Shown here one piece after another: positions 33,657 through 42,437 of a stretch of 48,058 nt of DNA (positions are counted from its first letter, which is position 1; the number at the start of each line of letters is the position of its first letter). Location of the stretch: positions 1-48,058 of the forward strand of contig CAZHDB010000009.1 of NCBI GenBank assembly GCA_964531225.1, given 5' to 3'. Source of the stretch: CAZHDB01 sp964531225. GTDB lineage: Archaea; Thermoproteota; Thermoprotei_A; Sulfolobales; Desulfurococcaceae. The position numbers and the translations under genes were made by a program. The notes beneath the pieces are model-generated. The model was not told the DNA's origin, did not search any database, and saw nothing but the letters and a program-made list of their open reading frames with translations.

Positions 33657-34748
33657 ATTTTAAAAGAATTCATAGAGGAATATAAGAGGGAAGTAGAGAA
33701 GGAAATTAATAAAGTTCTTCAGAAATATCTTGAAGAATCGAAGCAAATATATTGCTATGTTGATGAGCTAGTTAACGCAGTATATGATTTCACATTAAGA
33801 GGAGGGAAAAGACTTAGGGCATTATTGTTCTTAATTGGTTATTGGTCTAGAAAGTGGGGCCAGGACCTCGATAAAGTACTTCCTATAATGGCTGGCATAG
33901 AGTTTCTTCAGAGCTATTTACTCGTCCATGACGACATAATGGATCAGGATGAGTTAAGAAGAGGTGGTCCGACACTACATGTATGGTTTGAAAAAGAATG
34001 TAAAGAGCGTGGATTAATAGGTGATTGTAGGCATTACGGTATTTCTCAAGCTATTACTTCAGGCGATTATCTCGAAGCTTTAGCTGTAGCATCTATATCA
34101 TCTGCTCCATTACCTCCTGAAACAATAAGGGCCTTAATTAATAGGTATAGTAAGGGATTAAGAATTGTTTCTTACGGCCAGTTCCTTGATGTACTTTTAT
34201 CGTATAGACCTCTGGATAAAGTAAGTGAAAACGATATATTAAAGATCCATGAATTAAAAACAGCATCATATACTGTTGAACTACCTCTTCACTTAGGAGT
34301 AATAGCTGCTGATCCCAATGATCAAAAACTACTTGAAGTATATTCCATGTATTCGAAGCCAGCAGGCATAGCATTCCAATTAAGAGACGACATCATAGGA
34401 CTTTACGGAGATCCAAGGATTACGGGAAAGCCTATGGGTAGCGATGTTAGAGAAAAGAAGAAAACACTTCTTGTAATAAAAGCCTATGAATTAGGCAGTG
34501 ATGATGATAGAAGATTTTTAAAAAGAATATATGACGAATTAAAACGTGAAGAAATTACTGTTAACGATATAATGAGGGTTCAAGATATTGTAAAAGAAAC
34601 AGGTAGCTTAGAATATAATGAAGAACTAATTAAGAAATTCTACGAAGAATCAATCAAAATTATCGATATGAATAGAGAATTATTGACTAATGAGGCATTT
34701 AATATATTGAAGTCTATTACGTATAGACTAACGTATAGATCATACTGA
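33657..34748 (+). CDS. geranylgeranyl diphosphate synthase (probable ATT start)
   Basis: 363 residues from ATT 33657; a shorter TTG (33825) would delete the first helices and the GGKRLR motif (49-54). Asp-rich motif 1 is DDIMD (92-96) and motif 2 is LRDDIIG. A tyrosine five residues before motif 1 matches the phenylalanine that sets C20 length in Sulfolobus GGPP synthase. The product feeds archaeal ether lipids. No ATG, GTG or TTG exists in this frame before 33825. ATT lies seven bases after GGGGGTG, the usual spacing. The alternative is GTG 33647 with a +1 shift in TTTTAAAA. Confidence 0.85.
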   Translation: MLKEFIEEYKREVEKEINKVLQKYLEESKQIYCYVDELVNAVYDFTLRGGKRLRALLFLIGYWSRKWGQDLDKVLPIMAGIEFLQSYLLVHDDIMDQDELRRGGPTLHVWFEKECKERGLIGDCRHYGISQAITSGDYLEALAVASISSAPLPPETIRALINRYSKGLRIVSYGQFLDVLLSYRPLDKVSENDILKIHELKTASYTVELPLHLGVIAADPNDQKLLEVYSMYSKPAGIAFQLRDDIIGLYGDPRITGKPMGSDVREKKKTLLVIKAYELGSDDDRRFLKRIYDELKREEITVNDIMRVQDIVKETGSLEYNEELIKKFYEESIKIIDMNRELLTNEAFNILKSITYRLTYRSY

Positions 34749-34784
34749 TTAATACGGTGTATTACGGTAAGTTTATAGTTATAT

Positions 34785-35087
34785 TTATCCGGTTTCTTTT
34801 TCCTCATTCTCTTTCTCTAGTTCTCTTTTAATTCTTTCTTCTTCTTCCCTAAGCATCTTTTCTAATTCTTCTGGAGGCATAGGAGAAGGCGTTGTAATTA
34901 GCGTATATCCTATATACCCTATAATGCCCAGGATTAGGGCTACTGCTAGGAAGACAGTTATCTTAATAACGATCCAGTCAATACCAGGATATATTTGAGG
35001 TAATATAAAAAGTAAGCAGAAATAAGTCACGGTTCCTACAATAGCTATAGCTATGAATACTCTACCAATAGTTCTATCACTAGCCAT
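34785..35087 (-). CDS. small membrane protein with two transmembrane helices
   Basis: 100 residues: helix one RVFIAIAIVGTVTYFCLLFI, helix two IKITVFLAVALILGIIGYIG. A proline-containing linker and a cytoplasmic, very acidic/basic coiled tail (PPEELEKMLREEEERIKREL) follow. No known family. ATG 35087 follows GAGGAGT; TTG 35093 is too close. A scaffold role is possible but unproven. It converges with the GGPP synthase gene. Confidence 0.65.
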   Translation of the reverse strand: MASDRTIGRVFIAIAIVGTVTYFCLLFILPQIYPGIDWIVIKITVFLAVALILGIIGYIGYTLITTPSPMPPEELEKMLREEEERIKRELEKENEEKETG

Positions 35088-35179
35088 GAACAATACTCCT
35101 CTTAGAAATTATCATAATTAGATATAAGGCGTGCAAGCTATAAGCATTACTGATCTAAATATACAGGTGTAAGATAAAC

Positions 35180-35437
35180 TTGGGACACAAGAGAGGAGAT
35201 ATTGAAAAATGGCTAAGAAAAATCGTATGGGGCAATGATAAAAGTAAGTATATAATCTATATAAGGCATCGTTCTTTGGAAGGAATAGAGGATCTCAAGC
35301 CTATTTATGGAGAAGAAATAGATGATTTAAGACATGGATATATAATTACTGGTGGAGAATACATTCCATTTCATAGAGTTATTGAGATAAGGGATAAAAA
35401 TGGTAATATAATTTATAGGAGAAAACAGCTTCTTTAA
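35180..35437 (+). CDS. DUF504/MJ1316-type protein (UPF0248)
   Basis: 85 residues with the family pattern: a helix RGDIEKWLRKIVWG, then YIIYIRHRSLEG, and IPFHRVIEIRDKNGNIIYRR. The domain is linked by annotation to recognition of RNA ends; activity is not clear. It starts at TTG 35180, about ten bases after CAGGTG. Its stop overlaps the convergent gdhA stop by four bases. Confidence 0.75.
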   Translation: MGHKRGDIEKWLRKIVWGNDKSKYIIYIRHRSLEGIEDLKPIYGEEIDDLRHGYIITGGEYIPFHRVIEIRDKNGNIIYRRKQLL

Positions 35438-36705
35438 ATCCATCCACGGAGCTTCATAGCACGTACAACTCGATCGATGGCAATTACGTATGCCGCTGCC
35501 CTCATTGGGTACTCACTGTATTTTCTTTGCCATTCATCAAATACACGGTGGAAGTTCCTAGTCATTATTCTATCTAGGCGGTTTAATGCTTCCTCTTCTG
35601 TTAAGAAGCAACCCATTCTATTATGGCTCCACTCGATCCAGCTCATTGTTACTCCTCCAGCGTTTGCTAAGATATCAGGTATTACAACAACGCCTTTCTC
35701 ATGTAGTATTCTATCAGCCTCGGGTGTAGTTGGTCCATTAGCTCCTTCGCTAATTACTTTAGCTTTGATCCTTGGGGCATTCTCCTTAGTTATGACATTC
35801 TCAATAGCTGCAGGTACAAGTATATCTACATCGAGCTCTAATAGCTCCTCGTTACTTATTTTCTTAGCATCCTTATAGTTGACTACGGTTCTAGTTTCAT
35901 TCTTTATTTTCATAACTTCTTCAATATTTAGGCCATCAGGATTGTAAATACCTCCCTTACTATCACTTACAGCAACCACTTTAGCACCCCATTCAGCAAG
36001 GTATTTGGCAGCATACCTTCCAACGTTACCAAAGCCTTGTACAGCAACGGTCTTGCCTTCCAAACCACCTAGCCACTTTTTAGCGGCTTCACGTGCTGCT
36101 AAAGCAACGCCATAACCAGTACTTATGACACGTACTTGTAACCCGCCAAGATCTACTGGTTTAGCAGTGACTACCCCCCAAGCGTTATAACCAACGATCT
36201 TGCTGTATTCATCAAAATACCATGCCATGGTTTGTGGATTAGTATATACGTCTGGGGCTGGTATATCAACATCTGGACCAACAATACGTGAAATTGCTGC
36301 AAAGTATTTACGTGACATCTCTTCTAATTCACGTGGGCTAAGGTTGCGTGGATCTACACGAATACCTCCTTTACCACCGCCATATGGTATTCCTGCAAGA
36401 CTATTCTTCCACGTCATCCACATAGATAATGCTACAACCTCGCCAGGCGTTACATTTGGATGATATCGTACACCACCTTTGTATGGTCCTAATGCACTAT
36501 TGTGCTGGCTTCTCCATCCAAGGAATACTACTATTTTACCATTATCCATTTTAACAGGTATTTTTACTTGAAGAAGTCTTTCAGGATGTCTTAGAACTTC
36601 TACTACATCGTCTGATAATCCAAGTATAGCGGCTGCTTCTTTAAGCTGTTTTACAGCCATCTTATAAGTAGGATCGTTTTCATACATTAAAGGGGCTTCA
36701 GACAT
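35434..36705 (-). CDS. gdhA: glutamate dehydrogenase
   Basis: 423 residues, the hexameric archaeal size. The catalytic region has PYKGGVRYHP and PYGGGKGGIRVDP with the active-site lysine Lys112. The nucleotide fold has GFGNVG (224-229) and a following AVSDSKGGI. The C-terminal part has LVPAAIENVI and WIEWSHNRMG. It interconverts glutamate and 2-oxoglutarate with ammonia, central to peptide fermentation in such organisms. ATG 36705 lies ten bases after AGGTG; the in-frame GTG 36717 is inside the SD. Cofactor preference is not firmly readable. Confidence 0.97.
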   Translation of the reverse strand: MSEAPLMYENDPTYKMAVKQLKEAAAILGLSDDVVEVLRHPERLLQVKIPVKMDNGKIVVFLGWRSQHNSALGPYKGGVRYHPNVTPGEVVALSMWMTWKNSLAGIPYGGGKGGIRVDPRNLSPRELEEMSRKYFAAISRIVGPDVDIPAPDVYTNPQTMAWYFDEYSKIVGYNAWGVVTAKPVDLGGLQVRVISTGYGVALAAREAAKKWLGGLEGKTVAVQGFGNVGRYAAKYLAEWGAKVVAVSDSKGGIYNPDGLNIEEVMKIKNETRTVVNYKDAKKISNEELLELDVDILVPAAIENVITKENAPRIKAKVISEGANGPTTPEADRILHEKGVVVIPDILANAGGVTMSWIEWSHNRMGCFLTEEEALNRLDRIMTRNFHRVFDEWQRKYSEYPMRAAAYVIAIDRVVRAMKLRGWI

Positions 36706-36740
36706 TTTCTCATACACCTAAATCCGGATAACTTCTCCTA

Positions 36741-36750
36741 TTATTTATAT
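36741..36750 (-). promoter_or_regulatory. TATA box of gdhA
   Basis: Minus-strand ATATAAATAA is centred about 26 bases before 36720, right before the AGGTG SD. Just upstream (about 36756-36774) the near-palindrome ATACGGTATATATACGTAT could be a regulator site. Confidence 0.5.
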
Positions 36751-36901
36751 CTATATACGGTATATATACGTATTGTTTAAGTAATATCTATAATATTTGA
36801 AATAGTGGGTGTACTGTGGGGACTAACAGTTATATAATGTTTAATGAATTTTATTTATCGTAAATAAATTATTGCTCACTGGGAAATTAACTTACATCGA
36901 A

Positions 36902-36913
36902 CGATCATGATCG
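36902..36913. repeat. 12-bp perfect palindrome in the gdhA upstream gap
   Basis: CGATCATGATCG is a perfect palindrome with two GATC sites. The gap 36718-36930 otherwise holds the gdhA promoter and AT-rich sequence, and no coding potential or RNA motif that I can support. Confidence 0.4.
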
Positions 36914-36930
36914 AGTAAGAAGTATACTCA

Positions 36931-37449
36931 TTAAAGTTCTATAAATTCTACAGTTAACTTATTAAGATCGACTATAGCTATAGTAGCTTTACCATAAAGT
37001 AATCCGTAGGTCTCTCCAGGATTAATGACAAGTGTTCCATCGATATTTTTCTCATCCGGCCTATGAGTATGCCCGTAAAGAACTATATCAGCTATTTTCT
37101 GCTTAGCAATAGTATATGCTAAAGTTTTGGTAAAATCAATTCCATTATATCCATGCATTAAAAATACCCTTTTCCCATATATCTCTTCAATACGTGGACC
37201 ATTATCTATTTTCCAACCAATTGAATCAAAGATTTTACGTAACAATACTTTGTCACCATCATTATTTCCATAGACAGCATTCACAAATAATTGTCCCCAT
37301 CTTAGTTCGATCATTTTCCTGACAATAAACGGTGATATTATATCACCTAGATGTATTATATACTCAATACCTCTGTCTTGAAATATATTGAATGCTTTTA
37401 TAACATTATTCATATTGTCATGACTATCACTCATAATACCTAAAAGCAT
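36931..37449 (-). CDS. metallophosphoesterase, YfcE/MJ0936 family
   Basis: 172 residues with the complete metal set: DSHDN (first block), HLGDI, YGNND, HGYNG and YGHTH. Small archaeal members hydrolyse phosphodiesters with Mn or Ni, with unclear in vivo substrates. ATG 37449 follows GGTGATC; the in-frame GTG 37461 is part of that SD. It runs in the same direction as gdhA and Hsp20, about 39 bases after the latter. Confidence 0.9.
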   Translation of the reverse strand: MLLGIMSDSHDNMNNVIKAFNIFQDRGIEYIIHLGDIISPFIVRKMIELRWGQLFVNAVYGNNDGDKVLLRKIFDSIGWKIDNGPRIEEIYGKRVFLMHGYNGIDFTKTLAYTIAKQKIADIVLYGHTHRPDEKNIDGTLVINPGETYGLLYGKATIAIVDLNKLTVEFIEL

Positions 37450-37500
37450 ATTGATCACCATATTATATTAATAAAATAAATTAGTTGGTAAAAATAGTAT

Positions 37501-38058
37501 TTATTCAACCTTTATTTCATAGCCCTTTTGTTCTTCACTAGTCTTTATCTTTTTCAATCTTACCTCTAATACACCGTTCTTGTAATTAGCTTTTGCACTC
37601 TTTGGATCAACAGGTGCTGGCAACTCAACTTCTTTATAATATTTATGGTACTCATTACTAGCCCTTATATACAGCTTCTTACGGTCTTCACTGACTTTAC
37701 ATCTAATTTTATCCTTATCAACGCCTGGTAATTCAGCTATGACAACGACCTCGTCACCTTCTTCAAAAACATCAACTAGGGGCTCTCTTTCTTCACTAAT
37801 GATTGGTTTACCTCCTATTTTCCTAACATTGCCAAATTCCTCGATATGGGGCTTTCCATCCGGCCCTATAGTTATTCTGAAACCGTATACATAAGGCCCG
37901 AATACCCTAAATTCTCTTCTAAATTCACCGGGTCCCTCTTCTTCGAATTCTCTAGTGAAAAACTCTAGATCACGCATAAACCTATATAGCATCTCGTCTA
38001 GTTCTCTGAATAGTTCATCGAACGGGTCAAAGTATCTTCTCCTTCTACGCCAGCTCAT
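37501..38058 (-). CDS. small heat shock protein (Hsp20/alpha-crystallin)
   Basis: 185 residues. An arginine-rich N-terminus (SWRRRRRYFDPFDELFREL) is followed by an alpha-crystallin domain from EPLVDVFEEGDEVVVIAELPG to GVLEVRLKK, and a short tail ending GYEIKVE. It should form large oligomers that hold unfolded proteins soluble at high temperature. ATG 38058 is nine bases after GGAGGTG; TTG 38064 is too close. It diverges from arfC, with overlapping promoters in about 80 bases. Confidence 0.93.
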   Translation of the reverse strand: MSWRRRRRYFDPFDELFRELDEMLYRFMRDLEFFTREFEEEGPGEFRREFRVFGPYVYGFRITIGPDGKPHIEEFGNVRKIGGKPIISEEREPLVDVFEEGDEVVVIAELPGVDKDKIRCKVSEDRKKLYIRASNEYHKYYKEVELPAPVDPKSAKANYKNGVLEVRLKKIKTSEEQKGYEIKVE

Positions 38059-38122
38059 TAACAACTACACCTCCTATTTCACTTACTAATACATTTCGGC
38101 CTAATTAATGTATTATCCTTAA

Positions 38123-38136
38123 ATAACTAGAGTTAT
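38123..38136. promoter_or_regulatory. short inverted repeat between hsp20 and arfC
   Basis: ATAACT-AG-AGTTAT overlaps the end of the arfC TATA-like ccttaaataa (38117-38126). It could be an operator for arfC or hsp20. Evidence is position only. Confidence 0.3.
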
Positions 38137-38164
38137 AGACATGTTTATGACAGAGGGTATTTGT

Positions 38165-38809
38165 ATGTCTAGACCATATGTGATTATATATATTACTATG
38201 AGTATTGATGGACAAATAGGCGTTAAGGGGCGGAAAGTTGTTTTAAGTAAAAAATGTGATCTTGAACGACTCCATATGCTTAGATCATATGTTGATGCCG
38301 TACTAGTTGGCGCTAATACAGTTATAAATGACGATCCTTTGCTAACAGTTAGATTAGAAGGATATACTGGTAAGCAACCATATAGGATTGTAGTCGATGG
38401 TATGTTACGTTCCCCATTAAATGCCAAAGTATTCGATACATCAATAGCTCCTACAATATTATTCACATCAACAAACTCCGATCCTTATAAGAAGAAGATT
38501 CTTAGAAGTAAAGGAGTTGACGTTATAGAGCTTAATGGTAGAAAATTTAGCTTTAAGAAAATATTTAACATTTTAAAAGACAAGTACCCCGATATTAATA
38601 AAGTACTTGTTGAAGGAGGAGGACATGTTATAAGTAGTATAATAGTTGAGCAGGTTTTTGATGAATTAATCCTTGTAATTACACCAATATTATTGGGGAA
38701 ATCGATTAGTTTATTTCCAATAGAACTTCCTATGCCTTTAAGCCTCAAGCTTGATGGAGTGGCACTATGTGGGTGCGGGGAGGAGATACTACTAAAATAT
38801 AGACCTTAA
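38165..38809 (+). CDS. arfC: 2,5-diamino-6-ribosylamino-pyrimidinone 5'-phosphate reductase (RibD C-terminal type)
   Basis: 214 residues of the dihydrofolate-reductase-like RibD C-terminal fold: YITMSIDGQIG, VGANTVINDDPLLTVR, RIVVDGMLRSPLNAKVF and VEGGGHVISSII. It reduces the ribosyl chain with NADPH in the archaeal route after GTP cyclohydrolase III and the formamide hydrolase. It is 10 kb from the rib operon but completes the same path. ATG 38165 follows GAGGGT by six bases. No RibD deaminase domain is attached, so a separate deaminase is needed. Confidence 0.92.
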   Translation: MSRPYVIIYITMSIDGQIGVKGRKVVLSKKCDLERLHMLRSYVDAVLVGANTVINDDPLLTVRLEGYTGKQPYRIVVDGMLRSPLNAKVFDTSIAPTILFTSTNSDPYKKKILRSKGVDVIELNGRKFSFKKIFNILKDKYPDINKVLVEGGGHVISSIIVEQVFDELILVITPILLGKSISLFPIELPMPLSLKLDGVALCGCGEEILLKYRP

Positions 38810-38892
38810 CAATAGATCTTTATAGCACGACTTATATTTCTCCAGTATTATCCCACATTATATGGACAATACTAGCTGAGGGGTAAATTACT

Positions 38893-39306
38893 ATGAAAAT
38901 ATATTTTCAAGAAATAGTGTTTTCGACGACAAGGAGATTCCAACTTATAGATATCACTCGCGAAGTAGAGAATATAGTCAGAAAAAGTGGTGTAAAAAAC
39001 GGTCTTTGCCTCGTATTTGCTCCTCATGCCACAGCAGCTATTATAGCTAATGAACACGAATCAGGGCTAATGGAAGATATACTAACTAAAATAGAGGAGC
39101 TTGTACAACCTGATAGGCGGTGGAAACATAACATTATTGACGATAATGCTCATGCTCATATAGGCTCAGCATTAATTGGGGCTGATCGAGTATTTCCTGT
39201 TAAGGATGGGCATCTTATTCGTGGCACTTGGCAGAATATATTTCTTGTTGAAATGGATGGTCCACGTAGCCGTAGATACGTTATTGTAGAGGTTATAGGT
39301 GAGTAA
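38893..39306 (+). CDS. YjbQ/UPF0047 family protein
   Basis: 137 residues with the family marks HATAAIIANEHESGLMEDI, DDNAHAHIGSALIG and GTWQNIFLVEMDGPR. The conserved histidines and acidic residues form a metal-binding cleft. Bacterial members show secondary thiamine-phosphate synthase activity; the natural role is unclear. ATG 38893 follows GAGGGG by several bases. It lies between arfC and the nicotinate phosphoribosyltransferase on the same strand, which hints at a cofactor theme. Confidence 0.88.
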   Translation: MKIYFQEIVFSTTRRFQLIDITREVENIVRKSGVKNGLCLVFAPHATAAIIANEHESGLMEDILTKIEELVQPDRRWKHNIIDDNAHAHIGSALIGADRVFPVKDGHLIRGTWQNIFLVEMDGPRSRRYVIVEVIGE

Positions 39307-39413
39307 TAGAAATTACTATTATATTATGTTTAGCGGCATCTATAGATTTGCTTATAATCTTTAATGGTTTATTATATATGGTATAGAGTAGAGTATATGG
39401 CAAGGTGTTTATC

Positions 39414-40583
39414 TTGAGATTTTATATTGCATCTGAAGAAGACATACTTAAAGGAGTAGTTACGGACATATATTTTGTAAGAACTAAGAAGATTCTAGAG
39501 AAATATGGTATTAGGAAAAAAATTCGTATGGAACTACATGTATATAGTTTACCCAAGGGCTATGAATGGGCTGTCTATGCTGGTCTTGAAGAAGCCTTGT
39601 ACTTATTGAAGGATAAACCAGTAACTGTATATAGTCTTCCCGAAGGAACACTATTTAAGCCTAAAGAGCCGCTTATGGTTATTGAAGGATATTATAACGA
39701 TATTGCTATTTTTGAAACAGCATTACTTGGCATACTAAGACATTACACGAGTATTGCTACTAAGGCGGCTAGGATGAAGAGGCTGGCAATGGATAAGACA
39801 ATACTTTTCTTCGGTCTACGTGCATTGCATCCTGCTATAGCCCCAATGGCTGATCGTGCAGCTTACATCGGTGGATTAGACGCCGTATCGGGGGCAGCTA
39901 GTGAGAAGTATCTAGGTCTAAAGCCTGTTGGTACAATGCCACATGCACTAATAATTATCTTTGGCGACCAAGTTAAGGCCTGGAAAGCCTTTGATGAAGT
40001 CATAGAAGAGGACGTACCCCGTATAATGCTTGTTGACACATTTTATGATGAAAGAATAGAATCTCTCATGGCAGTTAAAGCTCTTGGTAATAGAGTCCAT
40101 GGCGTTAGACTTGATACACCCAGTAGTAGACGAGGAAACATGAGGAAAATAGTCGAAGAGGTTCGATGGACACTCGATCTACATGGATATAGAAATGTAA
40201 AGATCGTTGTTAGCGGCGGTATTGGAGAAAAAGAAATTATTGAATTAAGAGATATTGTTGATGCTTTCGGAGTTGGGACAAGTATAGCTTTTCCAAAGAG
40301 CATTGATATTAGCATGGATATAGTCGAGGTAGAGGAGAATGGAAAGTGGAAACCTATTGCTAAAAGAGGTAAATTACCGGGAGCTAAGAAGCTCTATCGT
40401 AAAAGACCCGGTTTAAACGATCTTATTGTACCATGGAATGCTGATGCTCCAAAGGATTATGATTTATTACTAGTCAAATATATTGAAGATGGAAAAATTG
40501 TTAGGCAGTTACCGTCTATTAAAGAGATCAGGGAATATGTTTTAAGCCAATTAATTGAAGTTCCTGAGCCTTCTCCAACCTAG
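39414..40583 (+). CDS. pncB: nicotinate phosphoribosyltransferase
   Basis: 389 residues of the archaeal short form, making nicotinate mononucleotide for NAD salvage. Marks are VRTKKILEKYG at the N-terminus, LRHYTSIATKAARMKRLA, GLRALHPAIAPMADRAAYIGG with the catalytic histidine, TMPHALIIIFGDQ, GVRLDTPSS and VSGGIGEKEI for the phosphate site. TTG 39414 lies about six bases after AAGGTG; the in-frame GTG 39405 falls in the SD. A quinolinate transferase is less likely by length and motifs. Confidence 0.93.
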   Translation: MRFYIASEEDILKGVVTDIYFVRTKKILEKYGIRKKIRMELHVYSLPKGYEWAVYAGLEEALYLLKDKPVTVYSLPEGTLFKPKEPLMVIEGYYNDIAIFETALLGILRHYTSIATKAARMKRLAMDKTILFFGLRALHPAIAPMADRAAYIGGLDAVSGAASEKYLGLKPVGTMPHALIIIFGDQVKAWKAFDEVIEEDVPRIMLVDTFYDERIESLMAVKALGNRVHGVRLDTPSSRRGNMRKIVEEVRWTLDLHGYRNVKIVVSGGIGEKEIIELRDIVDAFGVGTSIAFPKSIDISMDIVEVEENGKWKPIAKRGKLPGAKKLYRKRPGLNDLIVPWNADAPKDYDLLLVKYIEDGKIVRQLPSIKEIREYVLSQLIEVPEPSPT

Positions 40584-40659
40584 TGTATTTCTATAATATT
40601 AAGGTGTTTTTCGTTAGATTAGTAATTCCGAAGTTAATAATCAAAATAATCGAGTTGGA

Positions 40660-42378
40660 TTACCTTAATACAGTAGGTCTCTTTTCTTTTATATCTTCTC
40701 TAATCTTCTTAAGTTGATCATTGATTTTTTCAAGGAAATCCGGAGATAATTTGGGAAATACCGGTATTGGCTTATTTATTCTATGACCCGGTTTTATAGG
40801 ATTTTCTTTAATACTCCAGATCCTTCCCGGCCTCCATAATGGTTCATTTATGTTAAGTAGATTCCATAATTCTTCTGCTTTAGCTGGTATGATCGGTGCT
40901 AGTAGTACAGTTAGTGCATACACTGTATTAATCCCGATCCACATTGTTGTAGCAGCATCTATTGGATTATTCCTGATCTTATCCCATGGAGCTTTTTGGT
41001 TAATATATTGGTTGCCCGTCCATGCAAGACTTAGTATATCTTCAATTGCTAGACGTAGTCTAGCTTTTTCAAATTTACTATCGACATTATCTACTACTTC
41101 GTTTATTTTAGAAATCATTGCTTTGTCTATATCTGTTAATTCACCCGGTTCTGGGACAACTCCGTCAAATCTCTTGTATATGAATGATAATATGCGGTGT
41201 ATAAAGTTGCCAATATCGTCACATAATTCTTTATTAATGATCCTATAGAATTCTCTCCAGCTAAAGTTAGCATCTCGTTGTTCAGGCCTTAGTCTTATGA
41301 GAGCAAATCTCCAGTAGTCCGGGGGCATGATTTCAAGTGCTTCATCAATCCAAACGCCTATACCTCGGCTTTTACTAAACTTTTCTCCTTCAAATAGCAA
41401 ATATTCTGTAGCTGCAATACTCCATGGCAATACATAGCCTTCTCTACTTGCTAAAACCATTGCCGGGAATATAACGCTATGAAATGGTATATTGTCCTTC
41501 CCTATGAAGAATATAACACGGGTCTCCTCATCTTTCCAGAAGCTAAGCCATTTGTCCGGCTCACCTTTTTGGATAAAATATTCCTTTGTAGCGGAAATGT
41601 AGCCCATGAGGGCATCGAACCATACATATACAGTCTTTTCTTCAGCGCCAGGAAATGGGGCTGGAATACCCCACTTATTGTCTCTTGTAAGACTGCGGGG
41701 CTTTAATCCTTCCCCGATCCAAGATAATGTAAAGTTACGCACATTATCGGGTAAGTATCTATTGTTTTTGACCCATTCAAGGATATTTTCTTGTAGTTTT
41801 GGTAGATCGAAGAACCAATGTTTGGTTTGCTTGAAAACTGGTTTAGATCCGCATATTACACAATAAGGATTAATAAGTTCTGTTGGATGAAGTAATCTAC
41901 CGCAGTTATCGCATTGATCTCCACGGGCTCCTGGATATCCACAGTATGGACACTGTCCCTCAACGAATCTATCAGGTAGATAGATCTTGTCGTGAGGACA
42001 ATATGGAACTATATCGTCTTGTACAAATATGTATCCATTTTCGTAAATCTTTAGTAATATATCGCGTACAAAATTCTTATGAACAGTACTCTCTGTTCTT
42101 GTGTAGTTATCGAAACTTATGCCCCATTCTTTAAACAATTTGGAAACGTATTCATGGACTTGATCAGTTAATTCCTTGGGCTTAATTCCTTTCTTAACAG
42201 CTTCGACTTCAATAGGGGTTCCGTGTTCATCACTACCGCTTACAAATACAACTTCGTCTCCACGAAGCCTCATATAGCGGGCAAATACATCTGCAGATAG
42301 TATTGAACCAATTAAATTTCCTAAATGTGGAACAGTATTGACATAAGGCCATGCAGCTCCAACAACCCACTTTACCAA
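40660..42378 (-). CDS. metG: methionyl-tRNA synthetase
   Basis: 572 residues. The HIGH-like HLGN (His18-Asn21 in VPHLGNLIG) comes right at the N-terminus and KFSKS at 332-336. A double zinc knuckle insert has CPHD, CPYCG, CDNCG and CVICG. The C-terminal anticodon domain has the conserved W-containing helix. The extra C-terminal dimer domain is absent, common in archaea. TTG 42378 lies five bases after GGTGA; the in-frame GTG 42387 is within it. Confidence 0.97.
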   Translation of the reverse strand: MVKWVVGAAWPYVNTVPHLGNLIGSILSADVFARYMRLRGDEVVFVSGSDEHGTPIEVEAVKKGIKPKELTDQVHEYVSKLFKEWGISFDNYTRTESTVHKNFVRDILLKIYENGYIFVQDDIVPYCPHDKIYLPDRFVEGQCPYCGYPGARGDQCDNCGRLLHPTELINPYCVICGSKPVFKQTKHWFFDLPKLQENILEWVKNNRYLPDNVRNFTLSWIGEGLKPRSLTRDNKWGIPAPFPGAEEKTVYVWFDALMGYISATKEYFIQKGEPDKWLSFWKDEETRVIFFIGKDNIPFHSVIFPAMVLASREGYVLPWSIAATEYLLFEGEKFSKSRGIGVWIDEALEIMPPDYWRFALIRLRPEQRDANFSWREFYRIINKELCDDIGNFIHRILSFIYKRFDGVVPEPGELTDIDKAMISKINEVVDNVDSKFEKARLRLAIEDILSLAWTGNQYINQKAPWDKIRNNPIDAATTMWIGINTVYALTVLLAPIIPAKAEELWNLLNINEPLWRPGRIWSIKENPIKPGHRINKPIPVFPKLSPDFLEKINDQLKKIREDIKEKRPTVLR

Positions 42379-42437
42379 TGGAATCACCTATGTTGTGTAC
42401 TTTATCTAGATAACTCTGTACCATCCTACTTAAATAC

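Noticed and set aside
33825..34748. GGPP synthase starting at TTG 33825
   Set aside because: This would drop the GGKRLR motif and the first helices that all relatives have, and there is no SD at the right distance.
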